Notes: a model not told the origin generated them from the sequence alone. A stretch of 64,000 bases of DNA from Ignavibacteria bacterium (GCA_016178595.1 JACOSY010000060.1:1-64000); one strand, 5' to 3'. Positions 55,271 through 64,000 are shown, counted from the stretch's first letter. Made by a program: numbers and translations.

Positions 55271-55888
55271 ATGAAACCACTTGCGATCGGGGTTACGGGC
55301 GGCATTGGCGGCGGAAAGACTACAGTTGTCGGTATCTTTGCGTCGATAGGTGGGCATGTTCTCTACGCGGACCAAATGGCACAAAAGATTGTCAACACCG
55401 ACGACACTGTTCGGCGACGGATCAAACGCCAGTTCGGTGATCACGTGTATTCGATGAACGGCACACTCGACCGGAAACAAATGGCACGGTTTGTCTTTAC
55501 CGATCCGCTTGCCCTCGATACACTGAACGAGATTGTTCATCCATCCGTTCTCCGATCGCTTGAAAAAGAAATCATATCCTTCAAACAAAAGGAACAGAAC
55601 TGTTTGCTCTTCGTAGAGGCAGCACTGCTCTTCGAAGTCGAAGCGGACACGATGTTCGATTACATGATTGTCGTTGACGCGGAAGAGGAGGAGCGTATCC
55701 GACGCGTGATGAGCCGCGATAAGAGCGCGCGGTCGGATGTTCTCCAACGGGTCAAGACACAGATGCCTGTATCGGAGAAGATGGCCCGGGCCGATTTTGT
55801 CATACACAATACGCAAGATATGAAAGTGTTGAAGGAGAAATGTCGATTTATTTATAAACTCCTTCACGCGATTGCTCGCACATCCTAA
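55271..55888 (+). CDS. coaE: Dephospho-CoA kinase
   Basis: A 205-residue P-loop kinase for the last step of coenzyme A synthesis. The P-loop is [13 protein letters not shown] (7-19), with [11 protein letters not shown], the conserved LNEIVHPSV lid region and [17 protein letters not shown] following. Length is typical. It is nine bases before nadB. Confidence 0.93.
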   Translation: MKPLAIGVTGGIGGGKTTVVGIFASIGGHVLYADQMAQKIVNTDDTVRRRIKRQFGDHVYSMNGTLDRKQMARFVFTDPLALDTLNEIVHPSVLRSLEKEIISFKQKEQNCLLFVEAALLFEVEADTMFDYMIVVDAEEEERIRRVMSRDKSARSDVLQRVKTQMPVSEKMARADFVIHNTQDMKVLKEKCRFIYKLLHAIARTS

Positions 55889-55896
55889 GGCCGTTT

Positions 55897-57504
55897 ATGA
55901 TTGAAATTCGTTCAGATGTGTTGGTGATCGGCAGTGGAATAGCCGGGCTTTCCTTCGCGCTAAAAGCGGCAGAGATGGGAACGGTTTCACTCATCACCAA
56001 GAAACAGAAGGCTGAGTCGAACACGAACTATGCCCAGGGTGGCATTGCTGCCGTAAGCTCGCCCGATGATTCCTTCGACTTACATATCCACGATACATTG
56101 AGTGCCGGCGTGGGACTTTGCCACAGGGACGCAGTTGAAATACTGGTGAAGGAGGGACCGAATCGTCTTAAGGAACTGGTGCACATTGGTGTCGACTTTA
56201 CGACGAACAAAGGAAAGCTTGATCTGGGACGTGAAGGAGGACACTCGCGGCACCGCATTGTCCACTCGCACGATAGGAGCGGTTCGGAGATCGAACGAGC
56301 GCTTCTCCATGCGATTGCAGCTCATCCCAACATCACCGTCTATGAAAATCATCTCGCAATCGATCTTGTCACCGAGCATCATTTAGGCGAGAAACTCGCG
56401 AAGGATACGCCGGTTCATTGCTGGGGAGCGTACGCACTTGATGTTGAATCAAACATCGTCAAGACTGTTCTCACATCCATCACCGTGTTATGTAGCGGTG
56501 GACTCGGACAGGCCTATCTCCATACGACAAATCCCTCCATTGCAACCGGTGATGGCGTTGCGATGGCGTTTCGGGCAGGTGCGCGCATCGGCAATATGGA
56601 GTTTATCCAATTCCACCCGACGACACTCTACAACTCGGGCTCTCCGGCATTTCTTATCTCTGAAGCCATTCGGGGTTTCGGCGGGATTCTGAAGACGAAG
56701 AACGGAGAGGAGTTCATGAATCGTTACGATGAACGTGGATCGCTCGCTCCACGCGATATCGTCGCCCGTGCGATCGATACCGAGCTTAAACGGAAAGGCG
56801 ATGAGTATGTCCTTCTCGATCTGCGTCATTTGCAAACCGATGATGTGAAGTCGCACTTTCCGCACATCTACGAAACCTGTCTCACCAAGTACAAGCTTGA
56901 CATCACGAACGAGCCGATACCCGTGGTTCCTGCGGCTCACTATTCGTGCGGTGGTGTTCTGACCGATCTCAACGGACGTACATCCATCCAAAACCTTTAT
57001 GCATGTGGCGAAGTGGCGATGACGGGCGTGCATGGAGCGAACCGCCTCGCAAGCAATTCGTTGCTGGAAGCCGTTGTCTTCTCCGACCGCGCCTTTCGCG
57101 ATGCACAGCATGTCCTTGAAACTCAGCGGCCCCGCGTGCCCGATATCCCTGCGTGGGATGATAGCGGAACGTTCGACGCAGAGGAATGGGTGTTGATCTC
57201 ACACGATTGCCGGGAAATCCAGGAGATCATGTGGGACTACGTCGGCATCGTTCGTTCCGATCTTCGTCTTGAACGCGCACAGCGCCGGCTGAAGTTCATC
57301 CGGAATGAAATCGAAAACTTTTACAAGCGAACGAAAGTGGTGGAAGGACTCATCGAGCTGCGCAACCTTTCCACCGTTGCCGATCTGATCGTTCGTTGTG
57401 CGCTGATGCGGAAAGAGAGCAGAGGACTCCACTACACAACCGATTATCCTGAGCGAAACGATCGGGAGTGGTTGAAGGATACTGTGGTAACGATGTGGGA
57501 GTAA
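55897..57504 (+). CDS. nadB: L-aspartate oxidase
   Basis: A 535-residue flavoenzyme that oxidises aspartate to iminoaspartate, the first step of NAD synthesis. The N-terminal FAD site is [17 protein letters not shown]; the catalytic region has [19 protein letters not shown]; the capping and FAD regions include [11 protein letters not shown] and [16 protein letters not shown]. The C-terminal helical domain (430-535) is that of NadB rather than succinate dehydrogenase, and no iron-sulfur subunit lies nearby. Confidence 0.92.
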   Translation: MIEIRSDVLVIGSGIAGLSFALKAAEMGTVSLITKKQKAESNTNYAQGGIAAVSSPDDSFDLHIHDTLSAGVGLCHRDAVEILVKEGPNRLKELVHIGVDFTTNKGKLDLGREGGHSRHRIVHSHDRSGSEIERALLHAIAAHPNITVYENHLAIDLVTEHHLGEKLAKDTPVHCWGAYALDVESNIVKTVLTSITVLCSGGLGQAYLHTTNPSIATGDGVAMAFRAGARIGNMEFIQFHPTTLYNSGSPAFLISEAIRGFGGILKTKNGEEFMNRYDERGSLAPRDIVARAIDTELKRKGDEYVLLDLRHLQTDDVKSHFPHIYETCLTKYKLDITNEPIPVVPAAHYSCGGVLTDLNGRTSIQNLYACGEVAMTGVHGANRLASNSLLEAVVFSDRAFRDAQHVLETQRPRVPDIPAWDDSGTFDAEEWVLISHDCREIQEIMWDYVGIVRSDLRLERAQRRLKFIRNEIENFYKRTKVVEGLIELRNLSTVADLIVRCALMRKESRGLHYTTDYPERNDREWLKDTVVTMWE

Positions 57505-57533
57505 GGATCAAATTATTACTCTGCACGCCTTTT

Positions 57534-58160
57534 TTACTGCAAGAATACGATCCCGCCATCGATACCAAACGTGCTGATGCTGTTTGCCACCGAGACCGAT
57601 GGCGTGAGCACGATGCGTGTCGCCTTTCCTGCGCGAAGGATCCATGACAATCCGAAACCGTAGAAGCCCGCCGATTGGGAAATGTTCTCAACCGATGTGT
57701 TGCTTGTTCCCGCCTCAACCAATGGTTCGATGGCAACGGAGGGTGCAAGCTGCAACCTCGCACCAGCAGTTCCTCCAATAAGAAACGTGCTGCCGGTAAT
57801 ATCCCGACTTCCATATCCGTAGGGACTATACGTTGAGCCGAAATTGAGGCTCGTATACGCAGCATCAACCGCCAGGACCGGGCCGGTAGAGCTATCCGGA
57901 TTCAGCATGTAGAGAGAAATAGTGGGTCCCCAGAATGTCAGATCTGAGTTTGATCCTGTGCCGTTCCCGATGCCTGCGGTCAATCCAACATCGAATGTTT
58001 CCTTGAACGAATGGCCAATCAGAATTCCTTCGGCAGTGGCATGTTGTGTGGATGCGTATGAAACTTGCAGCATGGTCGCACTTTGTCCCCGGTTGACGTA
58101 CAGTCCTTGAGCCGGGCACAGAGAACTCGACAGTATCAGAAGTATGAAAATATTCCTCAC
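57534..58160 (-). CDS. Exported outer-membrane beta-barrel-like protein
   Basis: A 208-residue protein whose start is GTG at 58160: AAGGAA lies about seven bases upstream on that strand, and the next residues form a signal peptide (VRNIFILLILSSSLCPAQG). A longer frame from 58298 has no ribosome site and would hide the signal. The mature part shows alternating strands with many glycines and aromatics (YGFGLSWILRAG near the end), as in small outer-membrane barrels. No named family is recognised. It converges on nadB. Confidence 0.65.
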   Translation of the reverse strand: MRNIFILLILSSSLCPAQGLYVNRGQSATMLQVSYASTQHATAEGILIGHSFKETFDVGLTAGIGNGTGSNSDLTFWGPTISLYMLNPDSSTGPVLAVDAAYTSLNFGSTYSPYGYGSRDITGSTFLIGGTAGARLQLAPSVAIEPLVEAGTSNTSVENISQSAGFYGFGLSWILRAGKATRIVLTPSVSVANSISTFGIDGGIVFLQ

Positions 58161-58592
58161 GATGATTTCCTTCGCTTGGTAGAAGAGTGTGTAGACGATG
58201 AGAAGCATTTTTAGGTGACACGAGGAGGAACGATGTAAAAGCTTTCCTCTTCGAATAAACGTTGCTGCAAAAATAGGGAAATGGATTGAAAGATGCAAGG
58301 ATGTCGAGAGTTTTCACAATAGAGTAATCAGATGAAGCGGATGCGGGTAGTTACTGATCCATTGGCACTCACTTTGTGTCGGGAGTTTTCTGGAATTGCA
58401 AGAAAGAGTGTATTGAACCTGTCGACAAATTTACGTATGTTAAAGCCGATGCAATGCAGGAGACGGAGAGTCGTAAGAGCTGAGCATCGAGAACTCGCAT
58501 GGAGATTGGATGGCGCGAAAAGGCAGCCGCCAAAGGATGTGCGGGATTTTTTTGAAAAAGAAAACCACCAGGTCGTGGTTCACTCTTCAACT
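58161..58592. other. Divergent intergenic region
   Basis: These 432 bases separate the minus-strand barrel gene from the ABC-F gene and should hold two promoters. The ABC-F frame is open back to an ATG at 58332, but that 87-codon extension is arginine-rich, unlike any ABC-F start, and is probably noncoding. A small hairpin AACCAC-caggtc-GTGGTT lies at 58563-58580. I see no gene here. Confidence 0.5.
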
Positions 58593-60500
58593 ATGTCGAA
58601 CGCCATAAGCCCCGTCATTGTTGCCGCGCATGAACTCGCCGTTCGCTTCGGAGAACAGATTGTTTTGCAAAATGCGGCATTGAGCCTTCATGAAAACGAT
58701 AGAATCGGATTGATCGGAAACAATGGTTCCGGCAAATCGACGCTGTTGAAGATTCTTGCCGGCATCATGGAGCCGGATTCAGGAACGGTGACCCGCAGGA
58801 GAGACCTTGTTACAGGATACCTCTCCCAGGATTTTCAACTCGATCCCTCGCTATCGGTGTACGAGAATATTGTGGAGGGAGCGCACGATGTCATCGCAAT
58901 CCTCAGGGAGTACGACTCTCTTCCGTTCACATCAAAACGACGTCATCTTCTTGAAGGACACATTCATCACCGGGACGGATGGAACCTGGAAAACAGGATT
59001 GAAGCGGCGATGCATTCGCTGAATGCACCTGAGAAGAATCGTGATATTACGACGCTCTCCGGCGGGGAGAAGCGGCGTGTTGCATTGTGCAAGGCAATCA
59101 TCTCCCGTCCCGATCTCCTCATCCTTGACGAACCGACGAACCATCTCGATACGGAATCGATAGAGTGGACGGAGGAATTCCTGGTGAATTACTCCGGCGC
59201 ATGTCTCTTTGTAACGCACGACAGGTATTTTCTCGATTCGATTGCGACCCGGATCGTCGAGCTTGCAGAAGGTGTGTGTCATACGCACGCCGGAAATTAT
59301 ACGGACTTCCTGCTTGACAAGGCGGAACGTGAATCGCAGTTGGAGACGGAAGAACACAAAAGAAACCGCTTCCTTTGCCGCGAGCTTGAATGGGTGCGCA
59401 AGGGGCCGCGGGCAAGAAGAACCAAATCAAAAAGCCGGCTCAGCAAGTATTTTGAAGAGGTGGAAAAGAAGGGACATGAGCCGGAGGCGGAGGTTGAGCT
59501 GATAATTCCCCCGGCAGTACCGCTTGGTTCAAAAATTCTGAACTTGAAGCATGTAGGAATGAAGCTGGGTGGCAAAAAATTATTCGGCGGCGTGGATTTC
59601 AATTTCGACAAAAAAAGAAAGTTAGGCATCATCGGCCGCAACGGTCTTGGCAAAACCACGCTGCTGAAAATCATCCTCGGAGAGCTGCACGCTACGGAAG
59701 GCCGCACGGAAGTCGGGGACAGAACACTATTCAATTATGTCGATCAATCCCGTGTGGCGCTGAACGATGAGAGTACCGTCCTGCAGGAAATTGGCGAAGG
59801 GAACGAGTGGATTGTCTTTGGCGAGGAACGCCTGACGGTGTGGAAATATCTGCGGCGGTTCCTGTTTGCCGACGAGAGGATGCAGACGAAGGTCGGGAAA
59901 CTCTCAGGCGGAGAACGAAGCCGGCTCTTACTCGCAAAGATATTGAAGAACGGCGGGAATTTTCTGATCCTGGACGAGCCGACGAACGACCTCGACCTGG
60001 CGACGCTGCGAGTTCTGGAAGAGGCACTTACAGCATTCGACGGATGTGTGATTGCTGTGAGCCACGACAGGTACTTCCTGAACCGCGTATGCAACGGCAT
60101 TCTTGCATTCGAAGGGGAAGAATATGTGCATTTCAGCGAAGGCGACTACGACTATTATATTGAGAAGCGCAATGCCCGGTTCGCTTCAGCCGCAGCACAA
60201 TCCGCTGTGGTTGATGCCACGAAACCGCGCGGCACGCAGTTGACACTCCAGTCCAATAAACCGTCTAAGAAATTAAAATGGAAAGAAGCGAGGGAACTGG
60301 AGACAATCGAGCAGGACATTCTGCGCGCAGAGGCGGAGGTGCAACGCATTGAGGCAATCTTCTCGGCGCAGGATTTCTATGAGAAGCATGGTGATCAAAC
60401 CGTGCAATTGACTGAAGACCTCGCCGCCGCGAAAGAACAAGTGACGCGACTCTACGCCCGATGGCATGAACTTGAAGAATTACGGGCGGGGATTCAATGA
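58593..60500 (+). CDS. ABC-F family ATPase (Uup-like)
   Basis: A 635-residue soluble protein with two ABC ATPase domains and no membrane part. Domain 1: Walker A GNNGSGKST (about 42-50), signature LSGGEKRR and Walker B LLILDEPTNHLD. Domain 2: GRNGLGKTT (about 348-356), LSGGERSR and FLILDEPTNDLD. The linker between them is long and charged, and the C-terminus (570-635) is a coiled coil like that of Uup. ABC-F proteins act on ribosomes or, for Uup, on DNA structures. The last 53 bases of the gene recur in damaged form at 62012-62062. Confidence 0.9.
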   Translation: MSNAISPVIVAAHELAVRFGEQIVLQNAALSLHENDRIGLIGNNGSGKSTLLKILAGIMEPDSGTVTRRRDLVTGYLSQDFQLDPSLSVYENIVEGAHDVIAILREYDSLPFTSKRRHLLEGHIHHRDGWNLENRIEAAMHSLNAPEKNRDITTLSGGEKRRVALCKAIISRPDLLILDEPTNHLDTESIEWTEEFLVNYSGACLFVTHDRYFLDSIATRIVELAEGVCHTHAGNYTDFLLDKAERESQLETEEHKRNRFLCRELEWVRKGPRARRTKSKSRLSKYFEEVEKKGHEPEAEVELIIPPAVPLGSKILNLKHVGMKLGGKKLFGGVDFNFDKKRKLGIIGRNGLGKTTLLKIILGELHATEGRTEVGDRTLFNYVDQSRVALNDESTVLQEIGEGNEWIVFGEERLTVWKYLRRFLFADERMQTKVGKLSGGERSRLLLAKILKNGGNFLILDEPTNDLDLATLRVLEEALTAFDGCVIAVSHDRYFLNRVCNGILAFEGEEYVHFSEGDYDYYIEKRNARFASAAAQSAVVDATKPRGTQLTLQSNKPSKKLKWKEARELETIEQDILRAEAEVQRIEAIFSAQDFYEKHGDQTVQLTEDLAAAKEQVTRLYARWHELEELRAGIQ

Positions 60501-60517
60501 AGCTTCTTGCGGAGAAT

Positions 60518-60615
60518 GCCACGAAGACACCAAGACACCAAGAAAGATAACGATATTGTTTTGAAATCGTATATTATTTCTTTGTGATATCTTCGTGCCT
60601 TTATGACTTGGTGGC
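60518..60615. repeat. Imperfect inverted repeat of the CACCAAGACACCAAG type
   Basis: A left arm GCCACGAAGACACCAAGACA... (60518-60545) faces a right arm (60577-60615) whose reverse complement begins GCCACCAAGTCATAAAGGCA. The arms are similar rather than identical. Sequences of this CACCAAGACAC kind occur in intergenic regions of many environmental bacteria. It lies between the ABC-F and DinB-like genes. Confidence 0.55.
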
Positions 60616-60713
60616 AAAATTCAGTTAAGTCGGAAGAGTACCTCTTGCTAATATCATTCGTATTCTTTATTGTATTGTCGGATGATTTTCTTCACGACAG
60701 GACATTTCTTACA

Positions 60714-61205
60714 ATGCAAATCATGCTCGCCGTAGCACAACATCTGAGAGAGACCATTGATGGTGCGAAGCCTCGACTTCTCTCCATTGCGGAGAGCCGC
60801 GCCTCCGAAAAACCTTATCCGGGCAAGTGGTCCATTAAGGAAATTCTTGGCCACCTCGTCGACTCGGCAAGCAACAACCACCAGCGCATTGTCCGGATGC
60901 AGGAAGTTGCCGACATCGGGGCGTTCTCGTATGCACAAATGCACTGGGTGAGTTCCCAGCACTACCGGTCGGAACAGTGGAACGACCTGGTGAATATGTG
61001 GTATTTCTACAACAAGCATCTCGCGCACATCATTGAACACATCGATCCAAAATCGTTGACCAACGTCTGCGACATGGATTATCTAAAACCGGCGACGCTA
61101 CAGTTTGTTGCAGAAGATTATATTCGCCACTTGCAACATCACTTGGACCAGATCTTCAGCGATGCCGATCCACGGGAGAGAGCGAAGTGGATGGTGGTGC
61201 AGTAA
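60714..61205 (+). CDS. DinB-like metal-binding protein
   Basis: A 163-residue member of the DinB_2 branch of four-helix proteins. PGKWSIKEILGHLVDSASNN is the diagnostic segment; candidate metal ligands are His in ILGHLVD and the histidines of YIRHLQHHLDQIF near the C-terminus. The role is unknown; relatives include thiol transferases. I start at ATG 60714 because the frame open from 60603 begins inside the repeat arm and adds a hydrophobic stretch foreign to the family. Confidence 0.75.
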   Translation: MQIMLAVAQHLRETIDGAKPRLLSIAESRASEKPYPGKWSIKEILGHLVDSASNNHQRIVRMQEVADIGAFSYAQMHWVSSQHYRSEQWNDLVNMWYFYNKHLAHIIEHIDPKSLTNVCDMDYLKPATLQFVAEDYIRHLQHHLDQIFSDADPRERAKWMVVQ

Positions 61206-61246
61206 ACAATAACTAACTGACGTTACGCATGGACGTCTTCTTGATC

Positions 61247-61390
61247 CGAAAGCACGAAGCACCAAGCCCTAAATTCTAAACAAATCCGAAATCCTAATGT
61301 TGGAAATGTTCCAAATCTGCTTGACTTGAGCATTGTGGATTTAGTGCTTCGAATTTGTTTCGAGCTTCGAAATTAGAATTTAGGATTTTT
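61247..61390. repeat. Imperfect inverted repeat with CCTAAATTCTAAA arms
   Basis: The gap 61206-61442 holds a left arm with GCACGAAGCACCAAGCCCTA and AAATTCTAAACAAATCCGAA (61250-61292) and a right arm (61340-61390) whose reverse complement contains AAATCCTAAATTCTAATTTC. A short hairpin TTGGAA-atg-TTCCAA lies between. This is another widespread environmental intergenic repeat type. The AAATCCGAAATCC unit also appears inside the cellulase-like gene near 32.15 kb. Confidence 0.55.
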
Positions 61391-61442
61391 CAGTTCAACG
61401 CTATCCGGTGCGTAACATCGGTAACTAATTGGAGGAGGCTGT

Positions 61443-62003
61443 ATGAAGAAATCGAGAACATTGATTCCTGAGGTAATAGAACGGCGGATACTCTTGATCC
61501 GGGGACAGAAGGTTTTGCTTGATGGGCATCTTGCTGGATTGTACGGGGTATCCACCAAAGTCCTCGTTCAGGCAGTCAAGCGCAACATCGCCAGGTTCCC
61601 TTCGGATTTCATGTTCCAGTTGAGTCGTGAAGAAGTGGAGACGCTCGCCCGTTCAAGGTCACAATCTGTGACCTTGAAGCGTGGGAAGAACATCAAGTAT
61701 CGTCCGTACGCGTTCACCGAACACGGTGCCATCATGGCGGCAACTGTGCTCAACAGCCCGCGTGCAGTGCAGATGAGCGTGTTTGTTGTCCGTGCTTTCG
61801 TGCGAATGAGAGAGGCGATGATTGCGCACCGGGATGTGGCCGAAAAGCTCAGAGAGCTTGAGCGAAGAGTCGGCAAACATGACGAGCATATTCAGGCAAT
61901 CATTGACGTCATCCGCCAGCTTATGGCTCCACCCAACCCACCAAAGCGACGGATTGGCTTCGGCGTTGAGGAGCCGAAGGTGAAGTACCGGATTGCGAGA
62001 TGA
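61443..62003 (+). CDS. ORF6N-domain DNA-binding-like protein
   Basis: A 186-residue protein of the ORF6N type, related to phage and virus KilA-N/Bro-like DNA-binding proteins. The domain (about 10-100) shows IRGQKVLLDGHLAGLYGVST, VKRNIARFPSDFMFQLSREE and PYAFTEHGAIMAATVL. A coiled region (115-165) and a tail KRRIGFGVEEPKVKYRIAR follow. GGAGGAGG precedes the ATG. Such genes are common and mobile in FCB genomes. Two further copies of its 3' tail lie downstream, a sign of gene duplication and loss. Confidence 0.82.
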   Translation: MKKSRTLIPEVIERRILLIRGQKVLLDGHLAGLYGVSTKVLVQAVKRNIARFPSDFMFQLSREEVETLARSRSQSVTLKRGKNIKYRPYAFTEHGAIMAATVLNSPRAVQMSVFVVRAFVRMREAMIAHRDVAEKLRELERRVGKHDEHIQAIIDVIRQLMAPPNPPKRRIGFGVEEPKVKYRIAR

Positions 62004-62011
62004 AAACCGGA

Positions 62012-62062
62012 CGCCTCTCTGCACGATGGCATGAGCTTGAGGAATTACGGGGGATTGAATGA
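62012..62062 (+). pseudogene. Duplicated 3' tail of the ABC-F gene
   Basis: These bases closely match the last 53 bases of the ABC-F gene (60448-60500): both contain CGATGGCATGA, CTTGA, GAATTACGG and GGGATT-AATGA, with a two-base deletion and scattered changes. The copy encodes a damaged form of the terminal ARWHELEELR peptide. Nothing else of the ABC-F gene precedes it. Confidence 0.75.
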
Positions 62063-62348
62063 ATGCTGATATGTGAGTCTACCTGGAAGAGGCAAACCGC
62101 CTTCCTTGATTCTCTCGCGACAGAAAGGTACCTTGCTTTCCTCGCAAGGTCAGGGATGATGTGGGAGAGAGAAGAAACGAGGGATTTTCAACGGATTATT
62201 GGATGATACGGATGCGGGGATGGATTGACTTGGGATGAAGCGGGAGAAATCTTTTCGAATTCGAAACGCTCACGTCGATCTACTGAAATGGGCATCGAGT
62301 TTCTAACTGTAATTATCATGTGTTGAACTTTTTATGAGGTGAATTTCG
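62063..62348. other. Gap without a recognisable gene
   Basis: There is no convincing coding sequence. A small hairpin CCTTGC-tttcctc-GCAAGG lies near 62130-62150. The segment before 62348 carries the promoter and ribosome site (ATGAGGTGA) of the following receiver gene. Confidence 0.4.
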
Positions 62349-62717
62349 ATGTCAGAGAAAGTGCGCATTCTTGTTGCTGAAGACGACACACAATTGCGAG
62401 AGAGCCTGGACCATCATCTCTCTGAGCAAGGGTACGATGTAACTTCCGCATCGGATGGAAACGAAGCCATCCCTCTCATCCATGGAAGAGAATTCCATCT
62501 CGTCATTCTCGATCTCAAGATGCCGTATATCGACGGCTTCGAAATCTTGAAGTTTATTAAATCGACCTTCCCCAATACCAAAGTGATCGTCCTTACTGCC
62601 TATGCGGACCTTATGACTACGGAACGGTGCAAGAGCCTCAACGCAGATGAAGTGATCGGGAAACCGTACAATGTTCAAGACTTGTTTGATGTCATCGAAG
62701 GCATGATGAAGAAGTAG
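62349..62717 (+). CDS. Single-domain response regulator
   Basis: A 122-residue CheY-like receiver with no output domain. All key residues are present: Asp12/Asp13 in AEDDTQ, phospho-acceptor Asp55 in VILDLKMP, Thr83 in VIVLTAYAD and Lys105 in VIGKPY. No kinase gene is adjacent, so its partner is elsewhere. It sits among repeat fragments in the accessory region. Confidence 0.88.
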   Translation: MSEKVRILVAEDDTQLRESLDHHLSEQGYDVTSASDGNEAIPLIHGREFHLVILDLKMPYIDGFEILKFIKSTFPNTKVIVLTAYADLMTTERCKSLNADEVIGKPYNVQDLFDVIEGMMKK

Positions 62718-62752
62718 AGCGGCAAAAGGGCCTCGCAATGACTGATAAGAGG

Positions 62753-62797
62753 TTCGGCGTCGAAGAGCCGAAGGTGAAGTACCAGGTTGCGAGATGA
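62753..62797 (+). pseudogene. Second copy of the ORF6N gene tail
   Basis: Fifteen codons read FGVEEPKVKYQVAR-stop, matching the end of the ORF6N protein with two amino-acid changes and several silent ones. The upstream part of the gene is missing. Silent differences suggest that it came from a related but not identical ORF6N gene. Confidence 0.75.
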
Positions 62798-62802
62798 AAA
62801 CA

Positions 62803-62897
62803 TCCTCTCCTATTAGGAGAGGATTATAGGTGAGGTCTAAAAAGAATGCGCGACGAACGATGAGACCCCATCCTAACCTTCCCCTAAGAGGGGAAGG
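62803..62897. repeat. Pair of CT-rich hairpins
   Basis: TCCTCTCCT-att-AGGAGAGGA (62803-62823) and CCTTCCCCT-aag-AGGGGAAGG (62877-62897) are perfect nine-pair stems with three-base loops. They match in design the hairpins at 21.73 kb. The segment between them has no gene. Confidence 0.7.
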
Positions 62898-62906
62898 GAC
62901 ATCGCA

Positions 62907-62999
62907 CCGAAGCGACGGATTGGCTTTGGCGTTGAGGAGCCGAAAGTGAAGTACCGGGTGAAGAGAAAAGAAACCCATAACTCGAACGAAAAGTATTAA
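62907..62999 (+). pseudogene. Third copy of the ORF6N gene tail
   Basis: Thirty-one codons begin PKRRIGFGVEEPKVKYR, as in the ORF6N protein, and then diverge to VKRKETHNSNEKY-stop. It is a 3' fragment of another ORF6N gene lying 15 bases before the Z1-family gene. Confidence 0.75.
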
Positions 63000-63014
63000 C
63001 CATGTGAGGTACAT

Positions 63015-64000
63015 ATGCCACTAAACTTGAATGGGATGTTCTATCGGAACTATACAAACGATGCTGAGCGTTACTCCGACGGGGACAAAGTTTGTATAGA
63101 GCAATCGGTTGAGAGGTTGCAGTCTATTGAGACAAGTGCTGAAAAGCCAGGGATGTTGTTGGGGAAGATCCAATCTGGGAAAACAAAAACGTTTCTTGCA
63201 ATGATTGCATTAGTTTTCGACAACGGTTACGACATTGCAGTTATTCTGACAAAAGGGACAAAAGCGCTTACGAGGCAGACACTTGAAAGGGTTCGTCGTG
63301 AGTTTGCGGCATTCAACGAACGTGACCAACTACAGATATTTGATATTATGACGGTGCCTCAAGGACTCACCGGATATGAACTCAACCAAAAGCTGATATT
63401 TGTTTCAAAGAAACAATCTGACAACCTAGATAGGCTTGCGGTTCTCTTGCGGGATACATATCCTCAACTCGCAAGGAAACGTGTGCTAATAATCGATGAT
63501 GAAGCTGACTACGCCAGCATTGGTTTCCGTAACACGAAGCAGCAGGGATTATTGATCAATACGACGACGCGGCAGATTGAAGCCCTCCGTCAGATTCTCG
63601 CGGCATCCGCGTTTCTTCAGGTGACTGCAACACCATATTCACTGTACCTCCAGCCTGAGAATTTCGCGCCTCAGGGAGTTGAATTTCGACCTGTAAGACC
63701 AGCATTCACAGCGTTGGTTCCTGTAAACCCCAGGTATATCGGCAGTGACTACTACTTTGACCGCAGCCAAGAAGGTAACTCTGTCGCATCTTTCATTTAT
63801 CAACCAGTCAGTGTCAACGAACTGGAAGTCTTGCGACAAGCTGATCGTCGCCGCTTCCGATTAGAAGATTGTCTAACAAGTGATGCCATCCCTGCATTAC
63901 GTTCAGCCCTTTGCAACTTCGTCGTTGGCGGGTGCATCAGGCGTCTCCAAGACAGAAATGCTAATCGAGATCCTAAGAGATTTAGTTTTCTTATTCATAC
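63015..64000 (+). CDS. Z1-family P-loop ATPase/helicase-like protein (truncated by window)
   Basis: The first 328 codons of a large protein that runs off the right edge. Walker A is GKIQSGKT (50-57), Walker B IIDDEAD (159-165), and VTATP (203-207) is a helicase motif III-like element. QSGKT, DDEAD and TATP together are characteristic of the Z1 (superfamily 2 helicase-like) group. Such proteins are reported beside GHKL ATPases, methylases and PD-(D/E)XK nucleases in restriction-type loci. GAGG lies six bases before the ATG. The Z1 domain itself would be beyond the window. The family call is by motif only. Confidence 0.75.
   Translation, partial: MPLNLNGMFYRNYTNDAERYSDGDKVCIEQSVERLQSIETSAEKPGMLLGKIQSGKTKTFLAMIALVFDNGYDIAVILTKGTKALTRQTLERVRREFAAFNERDQLQIFDIMTVPQGLTGYELNQKLIFVSKKQSDNLDRLAVLLRDTYPQLARKRVLIIDDEADYASIGFRNTKQQGLLINTTTRQIEALRQILAASAFLQVTATPYSLYLQPENFAPQGVEFRPVRPAFTALVPVNPRYIGSDYYFDRSQEGNSVASFIYQPVSVNELEVLRQADRRRFRLEDCLTSDAIPALRSALCNFVVGGCIRRLQDRNANRDPKRFSFLIH

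Noticed and set aside
58332-58592. In-frame N-terminal extension of the ABC-F protein
   Set aside because: It is arginine-rich, lacks a ribosome site and does not resemble any ABC-F N-terminus.
60603-60713. N-terminal extension of the second DinB-like protein
   Set aside because: It begins inside an inverted-repeat arm and adds a hydrophobic stretch not found in the family.

Overview
The window looks like part of a chromosome from the Bacteroidota/Chlorobiota (FCB) superphylum, most likely an Ignavibacteria-, Kryptonia- or Kapabacteria-type lineage. This is inferred, not proven. The main evidence is a secreted cellulase-like protein ending in a type IX secretion sorting domain with the NYPNPFNPTT motif. 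Strong Shine-Dalgarno sites in front of many genes, moderate GC and the abundance of intergenic palindromes argue against a typical Bacteroides or Flavobacterium. Nearly all genes lie on the plus strand; the exceptions are a truncated gene at the left edge, the cellulase-like gene and one outer-membrane protein gene.

Layout. 0.2-6.9 kb: a roughly 2000-residue multi-PAS/GAF histidine kinase and its response regulator. 7-13 kb: a nitrilase-family amidohydrolase, a cluster of strong palindromes, a DinB-family protein, a secreted LolA-like protein and a large secreted BNR/VPS10-like propeller protein. 13.2-20.3 kb: ECF sigma factor, anti-sigma factor, and a complete RND efflux system (pump, adaptor, outer-membrane channel). 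20.5-25.9 kb: a DUF4166/membrane protein pair, asnS, an ABC-2 export system and a small outer-membrane protein. 25.9-38 kb: complex I genes nuoJKLM and nuoN, separated by a NhaD-type antiporter, a GH8/GH16-like secreted enzyme and a vanadium-haloperoxidase-like lipoprotein. 38-45 kb: NAD(P)HX repair enzyme, VanZ-like protein, a DUF6941/HicA/HicB-like operon, tgt-yajC, ribBA and greA.

45-57.5 kb is the housekeeping core: four tRNAs (Gly, Cys, Leu, Val), then thrS-infC-rpmI-rplT-pheS-pheT in the order conserved in many bacteria, a coiled-coil gene plus zapA, a structured non-coding RNA candidate, rny, coaE and nadB. infC starts with AUU, as in E. coli.

57.5-64 kb is a less ordered accessory region: an outer-membrane protein on the minus strand, an ABC-F ATPase, a DinB-like protein, an ORF6N-domain protein, a stand-alone receiver, duplicated 3' fragments of the ABC-F and ORF6N genes, several hairpin repeats, and finally the first 328 codons of a Z1-family P-loop ATPase that runs off the right edge. 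That protein family is known from restriction/defence loci, so a defence locus may begin here and continue outside the window. The most promising unexplained items are the structured RNA between zapA and rny, the palindromes and gene-tail duplications, and the truncated Z1 locus.
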